Notes: generated by a model from the letters alone, not told the origin. Positions 42,974 through 52,582 are shown, counted from the stretch's first letter. The stretch is DNA of 64,000 nt from Antribacter soli (GCF_021568775.1 NZ_JAKGSG010000020.1:124001-188000); one strand, 5' to 3'. Made by a program: numbers and translations.

Positions 42974-43663
42974 ATGGAGACCGCGAAGTTCTACACGAAG
43001 GCGCGGCGCATCCCCATGCTCGTGGGGAAGATGCCGAGCGGCGCGCGCATCTGGGGCGGGCCGTACACGCTCACCCAGATCGGCGCGGGCGCGCTCGTCG
43101 CCTTCGCGCTGTGGAAGACAGCCTCGTTGTGGGCCCGCTTCGGCGGCTTCATGAACCTCTTGGTGGCCGTGGGCCTCGTCGTGGGCGCGGTCTGGGCCAC
43201 CGGGAAGATCCCGAACACGGGGCGCAACCCCGTCGGCTGGATCATGGACGCCTTCAACCTCACCTCGACGCCCGGCCGGCTCTCGGGCCGGCAGCTCACT
43301 TTGCCCAAGCCGCGGCTGGTCACCCACCGGGTCGCGTTCGCGGCCAGGGTCCCCGCACGGGTGCCCGACGCCGGTCGCGCGCCCTCGGCGGTCGCCTCGC
43401 CCTGGCCGTCGGTCGTCCCGGCCGGACCGGTGCTCCACGCCGACCCCGTACCGCCCGCCCTGCCACCGCTGACGCCGGGGGACGTGCCGTCCTCTGTCGG
43501 CGGGCCCTCGCCCGAGGCACCCGAGTCCGAGGCGAGACGACGGGAGGCGCGGCTGACCGGAGTCGGACAGCTCCTGGCCGGATCCCTGGTCAAGGGGCCC
43601 GGCACGGGACCTGACCTTCCACCTGACCTGCGACCTGACCCGCGCCACGAAGGGGACAACTGA
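42974..43663 (+). CDS. PrgI/VirB3-like membrane protein with long Pro-rich tail
   Basis: The 229-residue protein has a basic start, two close membrane helices (about 30-50 and 55-75, FGGFMNLLVAVGLVVGAVWATG) as in PrgI and VirB3 proteins, and a Pro/Ala-rich cytosolic tail of about 130 residues. VirB3-like proteins bind the VirB4 ATPase, which is encoded next with a TGATG overlap. The tail is unusual in length and may be a binding arm. GAGGAGG sits seven bases before the ATG. Confidence 0.68.
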   Translation: METAKFYTKARRIPMLVGKMPSGARIWGGPYTLTQIGAGALVAFALWKTASLWARFGGFMNLLVAVGLVVGAVWATGKIPNTGRNPVGWIMDAFNLTSTPGRLSGRQLTLPKPRLVTHRVAFAARVPARVPDAGRAPSAVASPWPSVVPAGPVLHADPVPPALPPLTPGDVPSSVGGPSPEAPESEARRREARLTGVGQLLAGSLVKGPGTGPDLPPDLRPDPRHEGDN

Positions 43664-46194
43664 TGCTGAGCCAGATCTCCTCCTTGACCGACGGCCTCAT
43701 GTGGACCCGTTCCGGAACCGTGTGGGCCGTCTGGCGGGTGTCGCCCATCCCCTACGCGTTCCAGCCGGACGACAAGAAGCACGCGGCGCGGCGGCACCAC
43801 ACGGCCCTGTACCGTGCGCTGCGGGGCGAGTCCCTGCACCTCGGGCTCGTCGCGGCGACCGACCCGGCGTCGGTTGTCGAGGCCATGATCGAGGGCGTCG
43901 ACCTGGAGCAGCACGTCGCCTGGGCGGAGGAGTGCGAGGCGACCCTCGACTTCCTCGAGCAGATCGAGATCGGGCGCCGGGCGTACTGGATCGCGGCGCC
44001 GCTCGCGAACCCCGGGGCGTCCGCCGTGATGGAGCCGCTGCAGGCGAGCTGGGCGTCGCTCAAGGACGCGCTGATGATGCCGCGGGCCACGCCGTCGAAG
44101 CACGCGATCGCGGTGCGAGCGGCGCAGGCCGAGGGGCTGCGCAAGGAGATGCCGTCGGCGTTCGACCCGCGGCCGGCGTCCGTCGCGGAGATGGCGTGGG
44201 TCTTCGGCCACTCGATGAAGCGCGGGCTGGGGCTGGACACCGCGGTGCCCGTCGACGGGTCGCTCGACGCTGAGCTCCACCTCTCCGGGCCGTCGTTGCT
44301 GCCCACCGCCTTGATCGACCCCGCGGGTCAGACCGACTCCCCGAAGCGCCTCGGGCCCCTCGCCATCCTCAAGCGCCCGTTCGTCAAGGTGCTCGACCCG
44401 ACCGCGCCGGACCTCGCCTCCTACCAGACCACCCTCGTCGTCGCCGACACGCCGTCCGGCGGGATCACGTTCCCCGAGTGCGAGTGGATCGGCCGGCTCG
44501 ACGAGAGTGGCGTCGAGGCCGACTGGGCCATCCGCATGACCGTCCGGTCGCGCGACGAGGTGACGAACCGCAACCGTCGCGCCGTGCGCACCCTGAACGA
44601 CCAGTTCGACCAGCGCGAGGAGGAGGAGCGCGCCGGCTCGTCGCTCGACATCACGGCGCGCGCCCTCGGCGAGTACCAGGCCGTCATGGACGCCGACGAG
44701 CTCGAGGTCGAGGTCGACGCCACCACGATGTTCGTGGTGTCGGGGTCCTCGCCCGACGAGGTGGCCGACGACGCCCGCTCGCTCACCAAGTACTTCGCGT
44801 CCATGCAGTTCGCGCTGCGGACCGACCCCACGATCCAGCCCATGCTGTTCGAGGCGACGATGCCCGGCGTGCCCACCACGCGGGTGGTCCGCGAGTACTC
44901 GCAGATCACCACGGCGCGGTCGTTCGCCGTGGCCGTGCCCTTTGCGACGACGGAGCTCGGCGACCGCGCCGGGTCGCTGTTCGCGCTCGAGATCTCGAAC
45001 GGGGCGTCGCGGCCGAACCCGGTGTTCGTCGACCTCGCAGGGGCGTCGGACAAGCTGGACGTCGCGCTCGCCATGGGCTTCGTGGGCGAGCTCGGAGCCG
45101 GCAAGAGCGTCTCCATGAAGACGGTCGCCATGGACAACGTCGACCGTGGCGCCACGCTCATGGCGGTGGACCACACCGAGATGGGCGAGTGGGGCATCGC
45201 CGTCTCGGGGATCTCCGGGTCGCAGGTGGTCGAGATCTCGGAGGAGGCCACCCTCTCCGTCGACCCGCTGCGGATCCTGCCGCTCGCCCAGGCGCCGCGC
45301 GTCGCCCGGTCCTTCCTCTCGGTGCTGCTGTCCGTCCAGACGAAGTCGGACCAGACGGTGCTGCTGTCCAAGGTGCTGCACCCCGAGTACATGTGGCGGC
45401 ACGAGATCACGAGCTTCGGCTCCCTGGCCCGGCACCTCGAGCACGACTGCGAGTTCGCCGGGGCGCAGCGCCTCGCCGACGAGATGCGGATCTTCTCCGA
45501 GCTCGACTTCGGCCGCGCGGTCTTCGACGACACCCTGCCGCCGCTCGACATCGAGGCGCCGGCGATCGTGCTGCACACCCACCGCCTCCAGCTCCCGTCC
45601 AGGGCGGACATGGAGCACAGCCACCTGTTCGCCGAGCTCAAGGCCGAGAAGGTGTTCGGGCGCGCCACGTTCGCGCTCATCGCCGCGCTCGCCCGGCAGC
45701 GCTGCTTCGCAGACCGCACGCGGCTGGACATCTTCGCCGCCGACGAGGCCGCGAAGACGATGTCGTCGCCCGAGGCGGCCGAGGAGATCGGCATGTTCAT
45801 CCGTGACGGCCGCAAGCACAAGGCCGCCCTCCTGCTCGGCAGCCACGACGCCGAGGAGGACTTCGGCAACGAGGTCGTGCGCGGCCTGGTCCCGTTCCGC
45901 GTGCTCCTGCGTCACCGTGACGCCAACCTCGCCCGCCGCGGGCTGCGGTGGCTGCACGGCCTGGCCGCCGACGCCCCCGTCGACGAGGGTCTCGTCAAGC
46001 TCGTCACCGAGAACACGGCACCCGTCATCGACTCGGTGGTCGGCGTCCCGGACGAGCGGCGCGGCGAGTGCCTGCTGCGCGACTTCCAGGCCCGCTACGG
46101 GCGCGCCAAGATCATGGCCCCCTTGGTCATGACCCGCTCGGAGACCGTGAAGACGACCCCGACGAGCTCGGCAGGGACGGTGATCGGCGCATGA
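43663..46194 (+). CDS. VirB4-type secretion ATPase
   Basis: The 843-residue ATPase is the signature protein of the operon. The N-terminal domain (about 1-430) leads to a RecA-like core with Walker A GELGAGKS (475-482) and Walker B LDIFAADEA (688-696). The closing part has GRKHKAALLLGSHDAEEDFG and LVPFRVLLRHRD. VirB4 proteins drive substrate and pilin movement in type IV secretion and Gram-positive conjugation. It is coupled to genes on both sides by overlaps. No VirB11, VirD4/TcpA or relaxase follows in the window. Confidence 0.88.
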   Translation: MLSQISSLTDGLMWTRSGTVWAVWRVSPIPYAFQPDDKKHAARRHHTALYRALRGESLHLGLVAATDPASVVEAMIEGVDLEQHVAWAEECEATLDFLEQIEIGRRAYWIAAPLANPGASAVMEPLQASWASLKDALMMPRATPSKHAIAVRAAQAEGLRKEMPSAFDPRPASVAEMAWVFGHSMKRGLGLDTAVPVDGSLDAELHLSGPSLLPTALIDPAGQTDSPKRLGPLAILKRPFVKVLDPTAPDLASYQTTLVVADTPSGGITFPECEWIGRLDESGVEADWAIRMTVRSRDEVTNRNRRAVRTLNDQFDQREEEERAGSSLDITARALGEYQAVMDADELEVEVDATTMFVVSGSSPDEVADDARSLTKYFASMQFALRTDPTIQPMLFEATMPGVPTTRVVREYSQITTARSFAVAVPFATTELGDRAGSLFALEISNGASRPNPVFVDLAGASDKLDVALAMGFVGELGAGKSVSMKTVAMDNVDRGATLMAVDHTEMGEWGIAVSGISGSQVVEISEEATLSVDPLRILPLAQAPRVARSFLSVLLSVQTKSDQTVLLSKVLHPEYMWRHEITSFGSLARHLEHDCEFAGAQRLADEMRIFSELDFGRAVFDDTLPPLDIEAPAIVLHTHRLQLPSRADMEHSHLFAELKAEKVFGRATFALIAALARQRCFADRTRLDIFAADEAAKTMSSPEAAEEIGMFIRDGRKHKAALLLGSHDAEEDFGNEVVRGLVPFRVLLRHRDANLARRGLRWLHGLAADAPVDEGLVKLVTENTAPVIDSVVGVPDERRGECLLRDFQARYGRAKIMAPLVMTRSETVKTTPTSSAGTVIGA

Positions 46195-47939
46195 TCAGAC
46201 TCGAGGACGTCGGCACCGCGGGTGTCGATCTCACCGACACGCACGGCGTGTCCGTCTGGGACTTCGACCTGCAGTTCGACACGGGGTCGTTCCTCGGCGT
46301 GCCCGACGTCGGGACCCAGATCTACTCGACGCTCACCGGCCTGTTCTGGGGCTGGTACCGCAACCTCGTGTCCGTGCAGATCTGGGTGCTCGACTGGGTG
46401 CTCGGAATGGACTGGCTCGGCTTCATCCTGTCGCCGCTCGCGGGCATCAGCGTCATCGTCCAGTCGATGGTGTCGCAGATCGGCATCCTGTCGCTGACGC
46501 TCATCATCCTCGCGTTCGTCGTGGGCTTCTGGCTGATCAGAGGGCGGTACGCCGGCGGCTTCATGGAGCTCCTCATCGGCTGCGCCATCGCCGCCCTCGC
46601 CACCGGGTTCCTCGCGAACCCCATGGCGACGATCGGCGGCCCGAACGGCGTGATCATGCAGTCGCGCGACGCCGGCATGTCCATCGCGACCGGGTTCGCC
46701 ACCGAGGGCGCGTCGTTCGAGCAGGACACCGACGCGATCCGGGACGGTCTCAAGGGGCAGCTCGTGGACACGCTGGTGCGCACGCCGCACCAGATCCTCA
46801 ACTACGGCGCCATGATCGACGGGACTTCCTGCGAGGGCGTCTACACGGAGAACGTCGGCACCGATGGCGCGGTCGAGGCCATCGGCGGCTGCGATCCGGC
46901 GTTGGCCGAAGCGGCCTCGTCGGTCTCCGAGGGCACGGTCGTCGCGGCGATCAGCCTGCTCAGCAGCGCGTTCGTGTTCCTCGTCCTGTCGGTAGTGATC
47001 GTGGGCGGCACCATCTTCGCCGTGCTGCTCCTCGGCTGGTCGGCGATCAAGCTCCTGTGGCAGCTGCCCGTCGGTGTCGTCTCGAGCGACACCCGTGGCG
47101 CGCTGTTCAAGACCTTCGCGAGCGTGGCCTTCGGCTGCTTCCTCGTCGCGATCGCCACGGTGTTCCTCGTCGCGTGGATGAAGATGCTGCTCGGCTTCTA
47201 CGGCGCGACGAGCGGGCTGCCGTTCCTCGTCCGGCTCTACCTGTTCAACACCGTGGTCATCGCCGGGGCCGTCGCGTACGTGGTCGCCGGAGCCAGCGTC
47301 CGCAAGGGCCTGCGCACCCTCGCGGAGCGCCTGGCCAAGATGGGCGCCAGCCCGTCGAAGATCCCCGCCCCGGCCAAGATCAACTGGGAGGCGCCGGAGA
47401 AGTTCGGCAAGAACTACGAGAAGGTGAAGGGCTACCTCGGCGTCGGCCTCGGGCCGAAGCCGGCACCCTCGACCGCCGGGTCCGCCGTTGCGGCGGGCGC
47501 CGGTGGCGCGGCGGGCGCGCTGGTGGGTGGCGCGGTCAGCGCGTCCGAGTCGGTCGCCCGCACCGCCGCTGAGCCGCCGCCCTGGGTCGCGGCCGCGGAC
47601 GCGGCGCGCACGCCCGGCGGCACGCACGTCCCCGAGCCTTATACGCCAGGTGAGCGGCTCGGACGACGTTTGCGCACAGCGGGGCGGGCGGCGGGCGAGG
47701 TGGCACTCACCGCTGCGGCGGCCGGAGCCACCGCCGGCACGTCGACGGCGGTCACCGGCTCGCGAGCGCTCGTCACGGCGGGACGCGGCGCGCGGACCGC
47801 ACGCGCCTCTCAGCGGGTGGCGGGGGCGGCCCGGTCGGCCCGCAGCCTCGCGGTGCGCTACCAGGTGCAGCGGGCGCGCGCCGAGGCTCAGGTCCGCGCG
47901 ACCGCGGAGGCGCAGCGCGACCGCGCCGGCCGCTACTGA
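46191..47939 (+). CDS. VirB6/TrbL-like polytopic channel protein
   Basis: The 582-residue protein has an extracytoplasmic or peripheral start (about 1-60) and seven or eight membrane helices between about 75 and 385. Two cysteines lie in a large loop (DGTSCEG, IGGCDPA), a likely disulfide. A basic Ala/Gly-rich cytosolic tail fills about 390-582, ending in Arg-rich helices. Long tailed TrbL/VirB6 proteins are standard in Gram-positive type IV machines. ATGA overlap at 46191 couples it to virB4. Confidence 0.78.
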   Translation: MIRLEDVGTAGVDLTDTHGVSVWDFDLQFDTGSFLGVPDVGTQIYSTLTGLFWGWYRNLVSVQIWVLDWVLGMDWLGFILSPLAGISVIVQSMVSQIGILSLTLIILAFVVGFWLIRGRYAGGFMELLIGCAIAALATGFLANPMATIGGPNGVIMQSRDAGMSIATGFATEGASFEQDTDAIRDGLKGQLVDTLVRTPHQILNYGAMIDGTSCEGVYTENVGTDGAVEAIGGCDPALAEAASSVSEGTVVAAISLLSSAFVFLVLSVVIVGGTIFAVLLLGWSAIKLLWQLPVGVVSSDTRGALFKTFASVAFGCFLVAIATVFLVAWMKMLLGFYGATSGLPFLVRLYLFNTVVIAGAVAYVVAGASVRKGLRTLAERLAKMGASPSKIPAPAKINWEAPEKFGKNYEKVKGYLGVGLGPKPAPSTAGSAVAAGAGGAAGALVGGAVSASESVARTAAEPPPWVAAADAARTPGGTHVPEPYTPGERLGRRLRTAGRAAGEVALTAAAAGATAGTSTAVTGSRALVTAGRGARTARASQRVAGAARSARSLAVRYQVQRARAEAQVRATAEAQRDRAGRY

Positions 47940-47990
47940 CGACGGGGGCGGCGCGGTGCAGTTGTCACGGATCGACAGGGCGGGTGGGTC

Positions 47991-48608
47991 ATGAAGCGCG
48001 CGGTCTTCATCGTCGTGGGCGTGATCGCGCTCGGCGTCTTCGCCTGGATCGGGTGGCCTCGGGTCGAGCCCGGCGGCGCCGAGGCGGATCCCATGCCGAC
48101 CGCCGGGGCGGTCGCGCCCGAGCCCGGCGCGTCGGGCGAGACGTCCGGCCGCGGTGAACCGCCGACGGCGACCGACGAGGTGGACGCCTCCGAGGTCGGC
48201 GCCGGCGACGCCGCAACCACCGTGACCGCCGAGCCGGAGTTCGACTCCGCGGCTCCCGGTGCGCCGGTGGTGGCTGCCTGGGACGACACGGTGCGGGCCG
48301 CGGCGCGCGAGTCGGCCCGTGCGACGGTCACCGCGTTCGCACGCGCCGAGCTCGAACCAGAGGAGTGGTGGGCGCAGCTCGCGCCCCACCTCACTCTGCA
48401 GGCACAGCCCGTCTACCAGGACGTAGACCCCCGGCTCATCCCGGTGCGCGCCGTGACCGGCGAGCCCACGGTGACCGACGAGTCCTCTGCGCTCCTCGCC
48501 CAGGTCAGCGTGCCCACGGATGTCGGCGACTACACCGTGCTCCTCGTGCGCTCCGACGGTGGCGCACCATGGCTCGCCGAGCAGATCCGCCCGCCGGAGC
48601 AGCCGTGA
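47991..48608 (+). CDS. Single-helix membrane protein of the VirB-like operon, possible second VirB8-type domain
   Basis: The 205-residue protein has an N-terminal membrane helix (about 3-22), a Pro/Gly/Glu spacer (25-90) and an extracytoplasmic domain (about 95-200; AARESARATVTAFARAELEPEEWWAQL, YTVLLVRSDGGAPWLAEQI). The domain resembles NTF2-like or VirB8-like folds by pattern (long first helix, closing sheet), without a firm family match. It is coupled by GTGA overlap to the cell-wall hydrolase gene, so it is probably an envelope part of the machine. Confidence 0.62.
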   Translation: MKRAVFIVVGVIALGVFAWIGWPRVEPGGAEADPMPTAGAVAPEPGASGETSGRGEPPTATDEVDASEVGAGDAATTVTAEPEFDSAAPGAPVVAAWDDTVRAAARESARATVTAFARAELEPEEWWAQLAPHLTLQAQPVYQDVDPRLIPVRAVTGEPTVTDESSALLAQVSVPTDVGDYTVLLVRSDGGAPWLAEQIRPPEQP

Positions 48609-49810
48609 CCGGCGGGCCGGACGGACGCCCCGAGGCCGGACGACGTCGGGCGCTCGTCGCCCTGTTCGTCGTGATCGTCGCGGCGTTCATCGCGATCCCG
48701 GCCCTCGTGATCGGCGTGGTGGTCGTCATCGGCGGGTCGGTCGCCGGCAGCCAGGCCGGCGGGTCGAACCCGATGTGCGCCGCCGGGGCGTCCGTTGTGC
48801 CCGCGGCGGACCTGCCGGAGTCCGCGGCGGGCTTCACCGGGGAACAGCTGCAGAACGGGGCGGTCATCCTGCAGGTCGGTCAGGAGCGCGGCGTACCGGC
48901 CCGAGCGCAGGCGAGCGCCGTCATGACGGCGATCGGCGAGTCCGGCCTGCGCAACCTCACGTACGGCGACGACCGCTTCGGCGTGCGCAACCCGGACGGC
49001 ACACTGACCAGCTCGGTCGGCATGTTCCAGGAGCAGAAGTGGTACGGCACCGTCGAGGAACGGCTCGACCCGGTGCAGTCCTCCGGACGGTTCTACGACC
49101 GGCTGCTCGCCGTGCCGGGCTGGGACGCCCTGGAGCCGACGATCGCCGCGCACAAGGCCCAGCGCAACGCCGACCCCTACCACTACGCCCGCTACTGGGA
49201 CCAGGCAGTCTCCCTCGTCGCCGCGCTGAGCGGAGCGGCCCCCGAGGAGCTCCAGGCCCTGGCCGCCTCCGCTCCCTGCGTCTCCGGCGACATCTCGTTC
49301 GCCGCGGTCAGCGCGGGCGGGTGGGCCAACCCGGCGGTCGGCAGCAAGGCCTCTGGCTACGGGCCGCGCAGCACCGGGATCGCCGGGGCGTCGACCTTTC
49401 ACCTGGGCCAGGACATCGCGGCGTCCTGCGGCACGCCCGTGTTCGCGGCTGCCGCGGGACGTGTCGTCATCGCGGGAAGCACCGGCTGGGGCACGGGCAA
49501 CACGGTCCGGATCGACCACGGGCTCGGCCTCGACACGACCTACGGCCACCTGCTCACCGGGACGCTGCTCGTGCGCGTCGGCGAGGTCGTCACGGCAGGC
49601 CAGCAGGTCGCGTCCATGGGCGGCGACCGGCGCATCGATCCGGCGGGTGCGGGGACGTCGTCGGGCTGCCACCTGCACTACGAGGTGCGGATGAACGGCC
49701 AGGCCACGGACCCCGAGCCGTTCATGGCCGGGCAGGGCGTGGCGCTGGGGACGGCGGTGCCCGCTCCCGCCGAGCCGACGGCGGAACCGGCCGAGGCCGC
49801 CGCGCCCTGA
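48605..49810 (+). CDS. Bifunctional cell-wall hydrolase: lysozyme-like plus M23 peptidase
   Basis: The 401-residue protein has an N-terminal membrane helix (about 15-42), a lytic domain of phage/VirB1-like lysozyme type (about 75-225: GVPARAQASAVMTAIGESGLRN with candidate catalytic Glu, SVGMFQE) and an M23 endopeptidase domain (about 240-385). The zinc ligands are visible: HLGQD (His266, Asp270) and HLH (His356, His358). A Pro/Ala/Glu tail ends it. Such two-domain enzymes open peptidoglycan for Gram-positive conjugation and secretion machines. GTG at 48605 overlaps the upstream stop. It is the last gene of the operon. Confidence 0.88.
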   Translation: MTGGPDGRPEAGRRRALVALFVVIVAAFIAIPALVIGVVVVIGGSVAGSQAGGSNPMCAAGASVVPAADLPESAAGFTGEQLQNGAVILQVGQERGVPARAQASAVMTAIGESGLRNLTYGDDRFGVRNPDGTLTSSVGMFQEQKWYGTVEERLDPVQSSGRFYDRLLAVPGWDALEPTIAAHKAQRNADPYHYARYWDQAVSLVAALSGAAPEELQALAASAPCVSGDISFAAVSAGGWANPAVGSKASGYGPRSTGIAGASTFHLGQDIAASCGTPVFAAAAGRVVIAGSTGWGTGNTVRIDHGLGLDTTYGHLLTGTLLVRVGEVVTAGQQVASMGGDRRIDPAGAGTSSGCHLHYEVRMNGQATDPEPFMAGQGVALGTAVPAPAEPTAEPAEAAAP

Positions 49811-49908
49811 TCGCTGCGGAGCCGCAGTACCACGAGCTGCCCAGAGGGATCGATGGGGACTTCTTCCGATGCGCCTGATTTGCCACAAAGGCCGGGCCAC
49901 CTGCGACG

Positions 49909-50691
49909 ATGCGCCACATGACGATCCACAGCACGAAGGGCGGCGCCTCTGCCGCCCGCACCCTCCGCACCGGCATGCTGCTCGGCACGACGGTCTGCCT
50001 CGCGGCGATCACCGCCGCCTGCGACGTGACGTACAACGCCGCCGGGGCCGAGACCTCGGCTCCGGCCGCTGCCGCTGCGGCGCCGTCCGCGGAGGCCGCC
50101 GGCGGCGACGCCCCCGCCACCGCTGCGAGCACGATCCCCTTCGAGGCCGGGCATGTCCCCGAGGGCTGGGCCGAGCAAGGTGCCGAGTGCGGGATGGACG
50201 TCTCGGAGCTCGTGACGCAGGACGACCGGTTCCGTCTTCAGCTCGCCGGCCCGATGACGCCGGACGCCGAGGGCAACCTCTACCAGGCGATCCTCCTGGA
50301 GCACGAGGTCGACGACGCGGCGCTCGACTTCGGCGACGAGGTCCAGCTCGTCTGGTCGCAGGGCGACGTGGTGGTCGACCTCGACCACGGCTGGCACGAA
50401 GGCGGCGGTCTGATGCTCAGCAGGTCCGACGACGAGGGCTTCCCCTCGGGCGAGTACAGCGCCTGGGAGCAGGACGGCGCCACCCACGTGATCTCGGGCC
50501 TCACCGACGTCCCGGTCGAGACCACCTGCTGGCCGGGCGACGTGGCGGACGGCGTCACCAGCTACGACGCCCCGCGCCCCGACGGCGAGTACGTGCTGCG
50601 CGCGGTGGTCCTCGCGATGGTCGACGGCGAGAGCCGGCTCGTGGTGAGCGACCCGGTGCCGTTCGAGTACGTGGGCCCGGCCGTCGGCTGA
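49909..50691 (+). CDS. Lipoprotein, unknown function
   Basis: The 260-residue protein has a lipoprotein signal (hydrophobic TGMLLGTTVCLAAIT, lipobox TAAC, Cys38), an Ala/Thr-rich spacer (45-70) and a soluble domain of about 185 residues with two cysteines (GAECGMD, TTCWPGD). The chain has aspartate-rich beta-like stretches (DDAALDFGDEVQLVWSQGDVVVDLDHG). I recognise no family. The start could be ATG 49909 or the in-frame ATG at 49918; neither has a ribosome site. It follows the VirB-like operon by 98 bases and could be cargo, accessory or unrelated. Confidence 0.6.
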   Translation: MRHMTIHSTKGGASAARTLRTGMLLGTTVCLAAITAACDVTYNAAGAETSAPAAAAAAPSAEAAGGDAPATAASTIPFEAGHVPEGWAEQGAECGMDVSELVTQDDRFRLQLAGPMTPDAEGNLYQAILLEHEVDDAALDFGDEVQLVWSQGDVVVDLDHGWHEGGGLMLSRSDDEGFPSGEYSAWEQDGATHVISGLTDVPVETTCWPGDVADGVTSYDAPRPDGEYVLRAVVLAMVDGESRLVVSDPVPFEYVGPAVG

Positions 50692-51052
50692 CGCCCGACA
50701 CGCCCCGGTGCGGCGCGGGGCGATGACGTCCCGCGCGCTGTACAGGCGTCGGTCACCAGCGCGGGAGAGGCGGCGACGGACCGTCTTGCCGGACGACGCC
50801 GGTGGTGGTGGTGCGACGGTCGGCGCCTGACCTGGGCGTTGGTCTCGCGGCATATCTCTGGCGAGTCACGACACGTGCGGACGATGAGTTCTGCTCTCGG
50901 CAGACGTCTGAGATATCAGGTCGCGGCGACCGGGTGGAATACCCGACGATCAATGGGTGTCACTAGACACAGGTCGTGTGCAGCGTCGCTCGCGTCATCC
51001 GCCGGCCCCGGCCGGAGCTCAAGACCAACCCCGGAAGGGACCGAGACCCACC
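50692..51052. promoter_or_regulatory. 361-base leader of the DHA2 exporter gene with several palindromes
   Basis: No gene is seen here. Notable sites are CAGACGTCTG (50901-50910, perfect palindrome), ATATCTC/GAGATAT arms (50852-50858 and 50910-50916) and GTGTC-ACTA-GACAC (50957-50970), about 83 bases before the exporter start. Palindromes in this place often bind a TetR- or MarR-type repressor of a drug exporter; the regulator gene is not in view. Confidence 0.4.
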
Positions 51053-52558
51053 ATGACCGCACAGACCGAGGCGACCAGTCCGCCGTCGGGCGGCGCCGCC
51101 TATGGCCCGGCCGAGGCAGCGCCCGCACCCGACCGACTACCCCGCGAGAGCTTCGTCGTCATCGCCCTGCTGATGGCGTCGGCGTTCACCGTCATCCTCA
51201 ACGAGACCACCATGGGCGTCGCTCTGCCGCCCATCATGGACGACCTGAACATCACGGCCACCACCGGTCAGTGGCTGACGACGGCGTTCATGCTCACCAT
51301 GGCCGTCGTCATCCCGGCGACGGGCTTCATCATCAACCGGCTCGGCACGCGCGGCGCCTACCTGCTCGCGATGTCGCTGTTCAGCCTCGGCACCCTGCTG
51401 GCCCTGCTCGCGCCGGGCTTCGCGTTCCTGGTCGTCGGCCGCGTGGTGCAGGCGACGGGCACGGCGATCATGATGCCGCTGCTGATGACGACGATCATGA
51501 CGATCGTGCCGCACCACATGCGCGGCCGCGTCATGGGCAACATCACGCTCGTCATCGCGGCGGCGCCGGCGCTCGGTCCCACGCTGTCGGGCGCGGTGCT
51601 CGGGCCGCTGGGCTGGCGCGGGGTGTTCGGCGTCGTGCTGCCGATCTCGCTGCTCGCACTCCTCGCGGGCGTCCTGTGGATCCGCGACGTCGCCGACCGC
51701 GACCGCCACCCGCTCGACCCGCTGTCGCTGCTGCTCGCGCTCCTCGCGTTCGGCGGGCTGGTCTACGGGCTGTCCGCGCTCGGTGAGTCCGCCCGTGGCG
51801 GCGCACCGGTTCACCCGGCGGTCCCGCTGCTCCTGGGCGTCGCGGTCCTCGGCCTGTTCGTGTGGCGCCAGCTCGTGCGCCAGCGCACCGACAGCGCGCT
51901 GCTCGACCTGCGGGTGTTCCGCGCCCGCAGCTTCAGCCTCGCGATCGGCATCCTGGCCGTCAGCATGATCGCGATGTTCGGTGCGTTCATCCTGCTGCCG
52001 CTGGTGCTGCAGGAGGCACTCGGCCTGCCGCCGCTGTACTCGGGCCTGCTCCTGCTGCCGGGTGGCCTCGCGATGGGCCTGCTCGGCCCGACGATCGGGA
52101 AGCTGTACGACCGCGTCGGCCCCCGCCCCATCATGCTGCCCGCCGTCGTGGGGGTGACGCTCGCCGTGACCGCATTCGCGTTCATCACCCCGACCACGTC
52201 GCCGTTCTACGTGCTCGGTGCACACGTGCTGCTCAGCCTCGGCCTCAGCGGCATCTTCACGCCGCTGTTCACCGCGGGTCTCGGCGACCTCGAGCCGCAC
52301 CTGTACTCGCACGGCTCCGCCATCATCAACACCGTGCAGCAGGTCGCAGGCGCGGCGGGCACCGCGCTGTTCGTCGCGCTCATGACGGTCCGCTCGGTGG
52401 CGCTTGCCGACGCCGGACAGCCGGCCGCCGACGCCCTCACCGGGGGCTCCCAGCTCGCGTTCCTCGTCGCGGCCGTGGTGATGCTGGGTGCGGTCGCGCT
52501 GACCTTCATGATGCGCAAGCCGGTGAACGCGCCGGCGGAGGGCGGCCCCGGGCACTGA
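51053..52558 (+). CDS. DHA2-family (EmrB/QacA) multidrug MFS exporter
   Basis: The 501-residue protein has a Pro/Ala/Glu-rich cytosolic start of about 30 residues and 14 membrane helices. DHA2 marks are LNETTMGVALPPI in helix 1, TATTGQWLTTAFML, and the motif C region (APALGPTLSGAVLGPLGWRGVF). Family members expel drugs, dyes and toxic metabolites by proton antiport. ATG at 51053 has GGAAGGGA somewhat far upstream. A very strong bidirectional hairpin follows the stop. Confidence 0.92.
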   Translation: MTAQTEATSPPSGGAAYGPAEAAPAPDRLPRESFVVIALLMASAFTVILNETTMGVALPPIMDDLNITATTGQWLTTAFMLTMAVVIPATGFIINRLGTRGAYLLAMSLFSLGTLLALLAPGFAFLVVGRVVQATGTAIMMPLLMTTIMTIVPHHMRGRVMGNITLVIAAAPALGPTLSGAVLGPLGWRGVFGVVLPISLLALLAGVLWIRDVADRDRHPLDPLSLLLALLAFGGLVYGLSALGESARGGAPVHPAVPLLLGVAVLGLFVWRQLVRQRTDSALLDLRVFRARSFSLAIGILAVSMIAMFGAFILLPLVLQEALGLPPLYSGLLLLPGGLAMGLLGPTIGKLYDRVGPRPIMLPAVVGVTLAVTAFAFITPTTSPFYVLGAHVLLSLGLSGIFTPLFTAGLGDLEPHLYSHGSAIINTVQQVAGAAGTALFVALMTVRSVALADAGQPAADALTGGSQLAFLVAAVVMLGAVALTFMMRKPVNAPAEGGPGH

Positions 52559-52582
52559 CCCGCGGGGTGCTGCTGCAGGACC

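Noticed and set aside
42991-45957. 988-codon minus-strand open frame over the PrgI-like and VirB4 genes
   Set aside because: Shadow of the VirB4 reading frame: the composition is Arg/Gly/Asp/His-rich, no motif is visible and there is no ribosome site.
41129-49810. Integrative conjugative element
   Set aside because: No integrase, relaxase, oriT-like repeat, tRNA attachment site or flanking direct repeat was found; the genes are listed as a resident secretion system instead.
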